Below the pieces are notes generated by a model. That model made no database searches. It had not been told where the DNA came from and worked only from the letters and a program-made list of their open reading frames with translations. The translations under genes were made by a program, and so were the position numbers. A DNA stretch of 64,000 bases from Apostichopus japonicus. Taxonomy: Eukaryota; Echinodermata; Holothuroidea; Aspidochirotida; Stichopodidae. The stretch covers positions 16,461,499 to 16,525,498 of the forward strand of contig NC_092565.1 of the NCBI RefSeq assembly GCF_037975245.1, read 5' to 3'. Of the stretch, positions 26,750 to 40,100 are shown one piece after another. The first letter of the stretch is position 1. Every line of letters starts with the position of its first letter.

Positions 26750-28078
26750 GAAATGTGAATATATGAGATATTGAAGAAACTGTAACGTAGCGCAATATTT
26801 TAAGCCAGAAGGTTAGACTGTTGCTACTTTCCAAATTAATCCATTATTATTCTGCTTTGTTGTTTTTTGTCTCCTTAGATCGCTGTTCGAAAATAAGATA
26901 AGAAACATACCAGAACATGTCTTTCAAGGATGTTCCAAACTAAAACTATTGTAAGTCCCATTCCACTACTTTTACAGCTAACCAAAAGCAACATTAAAAG
27001 CATAAGAAAAAACAACAACAAACAAAAGGAATAGAGAGCAATCAACTCTCTGCTTCACAGCTAGTTCCGATGAGATGTATACAATTTATTCACTTCAAGT
27101 GCCTTTGGATAAACAGCTTTGGTCAAACATGGACTACCCATAAATGTGAGTTAAATCAGTTAAAACACTTCCAATTGGGTCAACACAGTCTTTGAATATT
27201 GTGAAATAAATTCAAAATCGGTAAGTGCATGTTGTAGAAGCATGAATGAAAAGATGTTAACACTGGTCAAAAACTGTTTTAGATGGGTAAAAATATTTTT
27301 AATGTATCGTTGTTAGTAAGCCTGAAGAAGAAAGTAAATGCGATAATCAATTCCAGTTGACTATAAATTGGAGTCGCTGACGCAACCATCATTATGCAGA
27401 TATGTGACAGAGAGGCCAATTCCTCGACGATCTAAGGATATCACCCTGTATGGAAATATGATCTGTATAAAATCTTAATGTTAACAGAACTACACTTTAC
27501 TTTCAAGTTCCTTTGGAAAGAATACAGAAATTCTGAACTGCTTTGCTCATGGTTTAGAGAAAATAACATGACATGAGGAAACAAGAGAACTTGATGTTAA
27601 AAAGCTTTAGATTTAGGCCCATTGGTTAAACGAGGTACAAGTGCCGGGCGTCTTGCGGCCAAAAACGGGTGATTTTAAATTATTCGTAATGTTTCCTTTT
27701 CTCATGTAAGAATAAAAAAAGGTGACGTTTGATATCATTTATCTGAACATATGCATTGTTAACTAATTTCGTGACGGGTGGTGCCAACGTGGATCGTTGA
27801 ATGTTTGTACTTTCCTACACCCTTGTTCTACTTCCACAGAAATTTAGACGCAAATCACTTGTCACGACTTTGGAACTACAGTTTTGCTGGGCTTGACTCT
27901 TCAACAACGTTGTACGTACATGTGCTACTCAATAGAATATTGCTATCATCTTTTTTGGTACATACTTAACGTTTTTTTTCTAATAAAAGCATTCCGCTGG
28001 TGTACGAACATTTTAGTATCAAGCTTCATAAATTTTACACTGGTTTAAGCGTATAATGTAAATATATATAAATATATA

Positions 28079-28157
<79 letters not shown>

Positions 28158-31100
28158 GCTATACTTCAATCTCAATTTCAAATACTAATTTTGACCTTCG
28201 CTCCCGACAGAAGTATGCAATGGAATGCTGGGCCTTACTTCCTTTCTGAGGAATCAATATCAATAGTGTGTTCTACCCTTGAAGAATTGTAAGTATGTAG
28301 CTAGTATATAGCTAAGTATATAGCTAGTATACAATATATATATGTAATTATATAGCTAGTATATTGTAAGTATATAGCTACAGAATATGACACCTGCAGA
28401 AGTAAGTACTTTACATTATCTTCGGAATATTGATGCCATGTTATTTTATGTCTCTATTATGTCTATAGAACCCTCAATTAGCAGACCATTAAGATCACAC
28501 AGTTAAAAATCTAACCGGTCGAGTAAAAACCATCCCAATTCCTGGTTTTATGACATGGGTTTAAAGCCTCCGTCATTATGTTAACACGTCAGCTTAATTA
28601 CAACAAGCAATTTAACTGGTACTCCTTAATATAAAAATTATTGAAAATAAATGTAAACAAGGTAAGAAATAAATAAGAAAACTAACTTACCAAGTATTGA
28701 TTCTCTTGCATCTAACTGTTATCAGCAGCCTTTCGTAGCTAATATCGCAGCCAATAACGAAAGAATTACAAATCGATTTTCTCGTTTTACTGTGTAGATG
28801 TAAATATATTAAAAATACGGTTTACACAAAACTGTTACTCAGCGATATCATGATGTCAAAAACGATATGATTTCTTCATGATTCCAAATGACCTTTACAA
28901 TAGTATAAATATACTTACTGACAACTATCGGCCCCCTTACCCCAGTGCTGTCACGGACGATCACGCAAACGCAATGTCCACTATTAAACCCGCACCCGCA
29001 GATAGTACAGGGGTTACGATAGTAAAATAAAAACGGGTTGTCTGCAGAGGTAAGCTGGTTTACAATACAATACAAAATGTCAAGGTTAGCAAATACAATT
29101 GTGATAATGCTAAGTGATTGAACACCCTATGATAAATTCTATATAGCGAACGAAGCCCCTCCATTATCACCCTTAATGCGCAAGTTGTATTCATCTCTGG
29201 CATATTTCCATTATTGGCATTTTTCCGTTACTGGCATATTTCCATTCTGCATCTCTGTAGCTTCATAGATTTTATTATGAACTATGGCGTAACTGTCTTT
29301 TAATGTTGTCATATTAAGTTGGGGACAAAGTTTTTTTTGGCAAACGTTTGGCAGACTATCAACTTTAAAGGTCAAGTGACACGTAACAGATTTCCTTCAA
29401 ACTTGCACAAATTGAGAAGCTACATATCAAAACCCTATACTCCAAATTTGGAGTTCTACGATTGTTCCTTTGCTGTTTTAATTAAGTTAATAACCAAGCT
29501 AATCCCGTAAGATAATGACGTCACGGGGGAACCGCCAATGTTACCAAAACTAGAAAGGCCTAATATGCTAACCGAGATCAAAGCCGTAAACAATACGTCA
29601 CGGACAGTAAACAAAATATCATATGAGAATGGGTGCACAACAGTACAAGAAAGTTTTGTGTTCGTCAAACACTGTATACAACGATATCTTAGTACCAGTG
29701 CACTCGGCCAGCCTAGCTGCCTAAGTAAAGATTGGCTTGGACCTTCGAGTGAATCTTATGTGTGTGTTTCCTATCGCCTATCCGCGCAACTTGGACTTGG
29801 AACACCAACAGCTCGCCGTCTACAAGACAATGCCGTTCCTTCTCTATTTGGAGAAAGTATCTTCAAATCTCGAGAAGATATAGAAACAAGTAGACCAGTG
29901 GTTGAGAAGCTGGATCGGAAGAGAGTAAGTGTATTACTAACTTAGTATTATTACTAACTTACAGTAGGCTAATTCTTATAATTTCGTTCAGTTAGTTAGG
30001 CCCTAAATTAGGTATGGCGACGATAAAGTTAGGCGTGGGCTAGGGCTAACAAAACTTGTATCAGTGGTACATCATGAAAAATCCAGGATAACAATCATCA
30101 GATGTTTACATGTCATTTTGCCCAATAATGTGCTCCCACCTATCTTCATACTCATAGCTCATATGTTGAGCAGTAAATGACATCCTTATATTTTGCCATT
30201 TTTGGTGGTAGGGCTGCAATTTTTGTTACAAGAGAAAACGCTTGTGAAAGGTGCTTTCAAACAAACAAACTGCTTTCTTAAATGAACTTTCATAACTTCC
30301 TTGTTATTTTCTTTCCCAATTTTCACTACTTAGATTAATCTAGAAGCTGTTCCCCAACCAACTGCAGTGAAAATACAAAAGCAGGATTCTGCAGAATGTA
30401 CATCTCCATCTAAAGGTAGCATGATCTTATATACATGTGCTTGTAATTACCGAAAAACAGTTGGGAAATGGGGGAGGGGAGGGTGGTGACAGGCATTAAA
30501 GATTTAAGTAGTCAGTTTTGAACGGGATACAAGGAATCTCCACCAGTAAAACATCGAGGCATGTATATGGGGGGGGGGGGGGGCAAGCTACCTGACAAAA
30601 AGGAGGCAGCAGTAGTACGCCCGAAAGGTCCCCATAAATAGGCATAAATAGAGTGATGGATGGGGGAAGCTGACTAGGGGATAACATACATTGTATTTTA
30701 TCCATCATATCCGCTTGCCTGACGAGAGTGGTTGAGGAGGCTATACCTGATGGCTTCACAGGAAAATATATAGGCTACATCTATAGTTACTGAGAGAAGG
30801 GATATTATTTTGTAGTTAAACTATATGAAACCAAGCTGAAGTCATTTGAAATGCTCATGGTGTGAGTGGCCCATATTTTTGCAGCCACATAAAGTAGAAG
30901 GGTATGCTCTCCTTGAGAAAAGAGAAGTGAACCATCTAGGCAGCTGACCCCTGTCCTAGAGTAGCCTACTGTATGTGTGTGGCATAATAAGCGTTTATTC
31001 TAATTTTCAGTGAATGTAACACATGTAGAAGTCCAGTGTTCACTGGTCCCCCTACCACCATTGAAGTTGTTGACTGAACCAACAGAGACAAGAACACCAT

Positions 31101-34100
31101 CAAAGCAACCAGGGCCATCTCACAGTGGCGATGATTGTCTGTCTGCTGCTGTGGCATCCTCATCGGGATACACCGAAAAAACCGCCAGGTAGTCCGGACT
31201 ACACTCCATCAGTTCACTCATCTGATGAATCTGAACATGACAAAGATGATGCTTCAAGGTAATTTTCAAGATTGATAGTAGATTAGTCTGGAAAATCAAT
31301 TGGTGCTAACACTTTCCGGAAAGAGGATCATTATTAACTTTGACACCAACACTGTGGAGCAGTCTGGAATGTGTGGTGAGGCCATCAGTCTTTACTTCAA
31401 TTAGCGTATACATACTGTATCTGGTAGAGTTGTCACAGCGGTATGTGAACAAGAAATAAAGGCACAAACAAGTAGTTGGATTTAACAGAGTATATTATAT
31501 CTTCACTTGGCTGGATATCTGCTACTGAATACAAATGGTGAAAGTTTCATCTTATACACTCTTTTACCATGGATTACAAGGGGATGGGACAGGATGTAAT
31601 ACTCTGTCCACATGTTTACTTTACTAAATAAACAGTGGTTAAGCTACTGAGACAATAACCACACATCCTGCTGAAGATTACATAATCCATAATATTAGGT
31701 GCACAAACAGGTGTAGGGTTTTTGTTGTAATCAGTAAAAAATATATTGGAATTGTTCAGGCACAAGTGGTCAGGTAAAACATGACCCATGTATCCACACC
31801 AATCGAGGTGTATCAGCTGTCGCCTTAGTTGGGCATCCAAAGACTTGACTGACAACTGTGCATTGTGCCATGACTTTTGACCGAAATGGAGTGATTGGAA
31901 TGCCTCTATCTAAATGGTATGTTTTCATGAACTATTATTCTTCATATCTTTACTATTCTACAGATTACGTATGGAACTGTTTGACTGCTTGCACAACTTC
32001 TGCAGAAGTGGAACTCTGGGAGAGGAGTGTCCTGTTCCTGTCAGAAAAGAGCCACCACCACTTGCAAGCTCCTATATTCATCCGAACAATGAGGATGCCA
32101 TAAAACAACACCGAAGCAGATTTCAAAAGCTTTGCTGAAGTGGTTGATGGCCTCCCAATTTCTAATTTTGTTTCATTGTAGTTGAGAGCAATCGCTTTAT
32201 GATCAAGTAACCTTGATATTCCATGGATTAATGAACAATTTCAGATTGATTTTCATTACACTTTTATTAAAATGAAAGCCTACGCTCTCCAGATCCCATT
32301 GACATAGTGGTTTAGGCTACTTCATTCAAACTGTTCTTCTATTTTAACCTAGTATATTTGAGATTTCAATCATCCAGATTTTGTTGGCAGGCTACTAGAA
32401 GTGACAGCTTTGCTTACAAGAGAGAATTTATACAAAAAATTAACTTGAGTTTTTATTATTTATTACTGTTATGTACTTCCCAAACTTGAAAATGTAAAAA
32501 TTCATCCAAGATTGTAGTTAATACCATGAACCAGAAAAATGTATGCTGGAATTCCAAAATGTTCACCATTCAGCCACAAAACAGACAGGACTGGACCCTG
32601 TTTCATTAAACTTTGCAGAAATGATAGTTTGACTTGGCATACAAAGTCCACATTCTCACAGTCTTGGTAATTTAAACCCTTCATACTGTTCAGATGGAAA
32701 AGCTGCTCGAATCCTCCTTACAGCACAGGATGGGAGAACAACACGAACCTCTTTCCCTAAAAACTGCCAGCACATCCGTACAAGTTGTCTGTATACTGTG
32801 TGTCTGTATTTCCTGTAAAATAATCATATGAAAATCAGCTATGAAAGATGAACACACAAAAGCTTGGTAGCCATCTGGGGACGTCAATTTTAAAATAAAT
32901 CTCCATATGATTTCCAGAATTTTGATTGGCCCGTAAATCTGCCTCCCCTAAAGTTTCAGGCCTAGCTATGCAATTTACACAAACTGATCATTGAATCTCG
33001 GTGACTAAAATTTGTAAATGGATCATGCCCAAGCATGGTGGACATTTTTTGTGTGGGATTTGGTTCCGTGGCTCAGTGTAAATGACTACTATGTCAGTCA
33101 GCATGATAAGGGTTAACCTCAAGGACATTGCACCAGTTTTTGTTTTTGCACAAAATGTCCTAATCAGAAGCAGGTTTTGAACATGGTGCACACATTTTCT
33201 TGATCTAATCTATATCTTAATGTAATTCCCTTCACAACAAAACTAAACTATGAATACAAGCACACCCTCTGTATTGTTACATCATTCAACAGCAGGTCAG
33301 AGCAATGAATAAAGGTATACAACAAATATAATGTATTCTCTACTTACTAATGGATGCTATTTTCCTGTGCACGGCCACCATACTGTTGACGGTACACGTT
33401 GTAGGCTGTCTGTAGCACCCATGGGTTCAGGCACACAGCTTCAAAACCTGGGTGTAAGGTGATGCATGCAGCACCTTCTTCATCCATCACATTCCTTACT
33501 TTTTCTATTTCCCTGCAGCATCTACACTCCCTTGCTGTAGGCATCACAGCACACTGGCCACAAGACACCTGTAAACAATGCAAACCAGTTCAAATGATAA
33601 AGAGCCAATTTTCAATGACTTCATACCGGCCTCAATTATTGGGCATACTAACATGTCAAAATAAAAAAAAAAACCTCTGAAGGGTTGTCTACAATTGAAG
33701 CTCCTTATAAGTGGAGGAGGGGGTAGCCTCTTCTTAGAGTTCTTGCCTCTGTTGGGACAATGCTGCAATGGAAAATAAAACATGCCGATGTTGCCTCGTT
33801 TCCAACTGTTTTTCCCACTTCTGAATCCATTCCCTAGATTGAGAAAATCTGGTTATGAAATTAGCTTAAGCAAAAATGACGAAAAGCTGGTGTGAGGTGC
33901 CACCTTCTCCCTCCCCCACCCTTTCCCTAATTTGTGGTAACTTCACTCATTTGCCACTACAACTGCTAGGAAATTAATAATAGACCACCTCTGAATTTGT
34001 TGTGCACTCTTCCAATTGGCTCCTTCAATCTACTAACCAAATGAAATATGTCTGTGTGACATGTTCCTGGGGCATGTGCTGCCACAACTTTTAAGGAAAA

Positions 34101-37100
34101 TAGTAACTCCCTTAACTTAACTCGACCGCACTCTCATCTTAATTTTGCTGCCCCATCAACAAATTGGCTAGCTAAGAGTATGAGCAAAGTTAGGAAACAT
34201 TTATCGGTTCTAGGCCTAACTAGTGACACAACTATCGGCCTATACAGTATAGTACGCTAGGCGTAACGTTACCCAGTGTGTTCCGTCAAGACGATCAATT
34301 TCGACATCGCTGTCCGATCCCGCTTCCTCTTCGCTGGTCTCCGGTTCGAACATGTAGGGAAAAACTTCCCCACGATCGTCGACCATGTCCTCCATTTCCC
34401 TGCATTCTTCGCTATTGCTATCTGAATACTGTGTGTCAATGCCACCGGCAGCCATTTCGCGATATGTATAAGCTATGCTGTGTACGCTGTGCTGTGTATA
34501 TATGCGTACTACAGTGCGTTTATAGAAACTGTTCAATGCGACGATATCATGCACTTTCGACTTGGTAAACAAATGACGTCATTTGTTTTCGACTCTCCCT
34601 GAACGAGTCAATCTAGCCGATTTTTTGCGGAGTTTATGTTTGCTTGATAGAAAGAAAATGCAAGGAATTTATGAAAAAAGAAGTCAATGGATGTTTTGTT
34701 CGATGTCTTATGTATCATTTTGTGATTTTTCATCTTAATCCAAATCTTAACTTTCTTGTAACAGACTGCTGAAAAAGGTAATATTTTCGAGAAGTTTGAG
34801 ATTTCTACATACCCAATGCACTGCGCAGAACATATACAGTTTGCACTCTTCTGCGCTCCCCCGTGACGTCACTGAATCTATTACGTAATAGTACTTTTTA
34901 CCGATTTCTACCCCTTTGGAGACGGAAAAAAATCTCGGTGTTGGGTTTTTCTTAATGTAAGAATTGTTAAGTTTAATATTATGTAAAGTCAAGTCTACGT
35001 GTCACTTGACCTTTAAGCAGAGTATTACCTAGTGCATAAGTGCATAAGGTATAGCAAAGATTTACGTAAATTAAAATATACCTAATGCCAACGTGCTATT
35101 ATGTTTTTCACTTAGGTCGATCTCAACTGACAAACTACCTTCAACTCTTCTACGAAATTGCACAGGGTTGATTCTTTTGTAAGTAAACACGACATCTGCC
35201 AGCTTTATTTTGATTTGTGATATATCACCTGTATACCAAACGGTTAATGGCTGTGAAAGTCTCTCCATTGTCAAATGTAAACCTCCTTCAAGATCTTCCA
35301 CCTTGAACATCATTTCATATCTTGGAATAACTCTTGGAACGGAACAAACCTGTGGGTATGAGACCATTTAGTAGATCCGCTGAAAGTAGAAGAGGTCAGT
35401 GAAAGGCAGAGATATATATTCTCTGACAACATCACGATTATCAGGTTTCCCGGCCACACAAATACCTATTAAGAAACTCACGTGCATTCACTTACAAGAA
35501 GTGAAACCAAAAATCTATTAAATTTGGGGTAAACGCGTAAGTGGAAATTTTGAGTGTTAAACTCATTCGACTACAGTATGCTTTTTTTGTTACTACTCAG
35601 TATTTCTGTGTGAAAGGATGCACATATTTGGATTAACTTACGCGTATTTGTGTGTTAAACATAGACGAAAAAATTTGTCGCAAAAATTAACCAGGTGTCG
35701 CGGCAGTCCTATACCTTGCATGGCCTTTTGATCTGGGTTAAAAGACATCTCAACGTCATCATACGAGCCGTGAAAATTTTGACGACCGTTTATGACGAAA
35801 TATTGGTGCCAATTGTATTATTTGGATTTATTTTGAAAATGTGAGATCATGACGTTATTATGGCTTTCGATTTTGTTTCTTTCTTCAATTGGACACATTA
35901 CCACATTATATATTCTCCACAATTTAGGCAATGTTTGCATATGCAGTTAAATCTTCTTTGGTTTAGTCAATTATGTGAGTGTATCGAAACAATATCAATG
36001 ATGAAGACTCTGTAATTTTGCAGGATATTGGTTGGATTCGCTCTCATATTGTATCAATACTAAAGTTGAAATGTGTAACTGCATATTACATGTTATTTGT
36101 AACGAAAAAAAGTCATACAAAAAGACTTAGTTCTGGTCCCAATGACGTCTGAAGGAGATGTGTAAAAGATTTACATAGCATGAGTATAAAAGAAGAATCT
36201 ACTTGTCCTCCAGATATTAATTTTTGGTGGCACCCTTATATACATGAGTACTGGAATCCCTTTGCTACAAATTGAAAAAAAAGGTAGAAAGATAAACAAG
36301 ATATGCCATGCACACAGAAACATGTGCAGTGTTTAGCTTACAAACGTATCCTTCAGATGAAGAAATAAACAACAGAACCTAAATAATAAAAGCAATCAGG
36401 AGATTTGAATAGAAATGCAGGCTGCACGTACGACTTTACTCTCCAAAAATGAATGTTTAATTGATTCACAATACCGATTTTCTTGATGTAAACTGAGCCA
36501 TCTCTTCTTTTATTCGTACACAGTGACTTACAATATACCACCTTGTTTGAAATTCCGGAAAGTTTCTTTCACACAATTCAAGGAATTAGTAAGATGTAAG
36601 ATATACTGCTGTTTCTTCTTTCATTGTTAAGAGATGTTTAGAAATTAGTAAGTTAACCGACAACCACTCCAATAACAAGAGTCAAACGAGGTATAGCTGT
36701 TGTTACGGTATCAATTAACACAACAGTTTTACACCTTGCAACCATCAAGATTCACTTTAAATGACTAGTTTCACTAGAATTGATTGACCTTTGGTTCCCA
36801 TCATCTTCATGAAGTCTCATTTCACAGCACTACCGAAAACACCTTGTCGTATCAGTTATTTTAATCACTAACTTATTTTCCCATGACAATGACATTGACC
36901 ATAGCCAATGTTTAAGTTACCGAATCATAGTGAGTCACTTATCTGCGTTTTCGTTTCATAATTTGATGAAATCATTCCTGTAAAGTCTGCCGTCTGTTCT
37001 GTTTTACAGACATATGTCATCTATCAAGCTGAAGACGATACCAGAACGACTGTTTGAATCCACTTCAGTTAATATGATTTTGTAAGTTTCATGACTAAAT

Positions 37101-40100
37101 AGGCCAAGTATCTCTTCTAAAATTTGCCTTTAACTAGAAAATATTTAAGCGATGAAACAAACGTACAGGAGAAAACCAATAATGCTTGGCCACAAAGGTA
37201 CGGTAAATTTCGACAAGGACCTAGTCTTAAACTTATCTGTTGCGTATACGCCTGTGTGGATATACTTAATGGGATTGGCATTGTTCTAATTAGCACAGAT
37301 GACAGCCTTTGTTGCATCAAAGATCAGTCGGTTCATTAACGTCAAAAGTAGAGAAAATGGTTCCATTCATTACACTGAAAACTTACCCAGATGATATTAT
37401 CCAGTGAGAAAGATGGGAACTGTGTTGAGGTGTCACATGGGAGCGACTGTTTAGGCTTGATTTCGGAAACTATTCCTAAATGCAAAAATAAAATTTATTT
37501 TTGTCTTCAACATTTCAGAGACATCGGAGACAACGATTTGGAAGAAATTCCTGCTAAATTGTTCACGATTAATCCGAAAGGTCACTATATGACAGCACTC
37601 TTTCTATGTGGTAATAAGCTGAAGTTTCTGCCGAGAGGACTGTTCGACAATGTCCATTATCTCCAAAATCTGTGAGTTAAAGAAATTAATTTTCTTTCAT
37701 AGAGAACGGAGTAAGTGTTAAAGATCCGGTCGTCATTGAAAATAAACCACGGCTGACATGCGGGCCTCAGTTTCTAATGACCATGTTTACTTACTGCATC
37801 GCTAATACTCTTCACAATAAGTTTCGAAATAATATAGAAACGCTTACCAACGTTATAAACTCGCAAATGGACTCGTCATATTGAAATATGTTTAAAGGTA
37901 GACTATAGTTTGTGATAAGGTGGGTTTTCTGTATTCATGTTACTTATTTGTAATTTTATACCAGTTAGGTGCGTCCCTTTCAATAAGATCCAAATTAGAC
38001 TATACATTAAAATCTTTGTTTATAAAATGGCAGCTAACAATTGAGGTTATCATTAACGATATTGTGAAACTTTTAGGTAGTCACTATGTAATAATCTAGT
38101 TCAGCCTTGGGTAAGTTGTCCTATACATATGATAGTTCTAAAACTTTCTAAAACTATCTCTGTATTCGGTTTGATTGTGCACGACACAGTACGAAGGAAA
38201 GGGAAATTCAAACTATCGTGATGTTAAACTTCCTGTTGGCATTATGAAACGACACATCGATAAAACGGCTGCTTCTTATACAATGTTTAAGTAGGTCGAT
38301 AAGAGGTTGCTTATCACTTTTCATTGAAAGCATTTCTATCATTTATGTTGGTGATGCTGATGGATATCTAAATACATATTTGCCATAGATCAGTTTCAGT
38401 CAGCCATTTTTGGGGTCAAATGTTTGAAACAGAACGAATCCTTTTTAAATTAAAAATATCTACTTTTAGTTCTACCTTTGAGCGGGAAGAAAAAGTCGAC
38501 CAGCGTTAAGTTCATCCGAAATAAGAATGCAAGATTTATGTTATAAAATGCGGGGATGGATGTTTATGAGCAGTTGCATTGGTTTTTCTTCTAAGGTTGC
38601 TTAATAAATCACAAGGCTCTAATACACCAATGACAGCCTCACTTTGGACGAGATGAAAGAGTCCAGCGCTACGTCCAACAGAGCCAAGAAAGTAACACGA
38701 GATCTCGCACATTACTGTATCGATACAGTAATGTGCCCTTGGATATGTCGTTGTGTAACTTTGGTAAAACAGAAATAGAAAGATAAACAGATCTTTTCTC
38801 TTTAGCTGCAGAAGTCCCGCATTAAGAAGTACTCTTAAAGGACGATGGTGTAAAGATGTTTGTAATTTAACAATTGCTTCCTTTAATTAGAATGTATGTC
38901 TCTACACCAGCTCGTGAGCAACGTGATTGTTATCATTTTGTGCGAATATACGTCAATAAAATCATCATGAAAATTCACAGTATGCATCTATTGTATGTTC
39001 TCAAATAGGCGACAGATGATCATTAAACGTTAATTCCTTTCGAATAAAGAATTTTAGTAGGTTTACGTTTCTACGATCTCAACCTGCACATTTGTTCTTC
39101 CTAACACAATGATAAAACAGATTTCTCCACGACAACAACTTGAAAACTCTACCGGGATCTATACTGGCTGCAATATCTTTGTCTAGTCTGTGAGTAGAGT
39201 TGTGTTCTATATAAATATAGATATAAATAACGAAGAAACGAAAGGTCGGAAGAGAAACGACTGGCCACGTATTGGAACAGTCTGAACTAGTCGTAAAGCG
39301 TCCCGAAATAATGAAACTTGAATGAGTAGAGAATTGTGAACGACAACTCTATGACATTACATGCATTAGTTCACACAATGAAAAGTTGCGAGCAAGCTCG
39401 TGTAGGCCACCGCTATAAAACTGGTCATAAGGCTCACCAACACTTTAGGGCTTTCTTAAAAGGCGTTTGCAATTTTACTACAGTCACATTTCTGTACTTT
39501 ATTTATACTAATAAATATGTGTTCAACTATACTTCTTTATAATGCTCTCTTGGTAGACGATTGACTATTTGTCGTTGGACGATGAAACAAACAGATGTCC
39601 AACCAACCACCTTCCGATAAACAAAAAAAGTTCCCAAAACATGTACTTAGTAATCCTAAGTAAACGTTGTGACGATTCAAATGTTAAATGGTTATACGTC
39701 GTATCAATTGCACTAATATTTCCTAATATTTCAGGTATCTGTTTCAGAACAACATAGAATACCTGACGGAACCATTATTCGGCAATAATAAACGAAATTC
39801 TACATTAAAAGAAATGTGAGTATAAAAGTTTTGGCAATTTAAGAAACACACACGTGTGTTTATGTATGCTACATAACTACGAAAAATCAAATCAGCTCGA
39901 GTAGCGACCACCTTGTTAGTGTGTTGTCACAGCTGACTTTTTCTCAATAAAGAGGGAAAGTCCCTACTTTTGAACAGAGACGTAAACGCCTAGATGCGTG
40001 TCTGTATATAGAAACGTATAGAACTTTGCACGCACGAATCAGCGCAGAAAATATTTCATATCGAACATACTTATAATGTAACGCATAACAGAAGTCTTCT

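Larger units (their letters stand above)
29369..35012. mobile_element. TTAA-flanked DNA transposon carrying THAP and P2X7-ballast genes
   Basis: Terminal inverted repeats AGGTCAAGTGACACGTA (from 29,369) and the same sequence inverted (ending 35,012) are flanked on both sides by TTAA (29,365-29,368 and 35,013-35,016). Total length 5,644 bp. Further inward both ends share 'tgacgtcacggggga' (29,516 and the complement near 34,857-34,871). Two opposed genes are inside: a THAP-domain protein (+, 29,538-32,138) and a P2X7-ballast-like protein (-, 34,455-32,656). TTAA targets plus a THAP protein suggest the Kolobok superfamily; piggyBac also uses TTAA but its ends begin differently. Both genes look damaged, so this is a fossil copy in intron 8 of receptor A. 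Confidence 0.8.
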
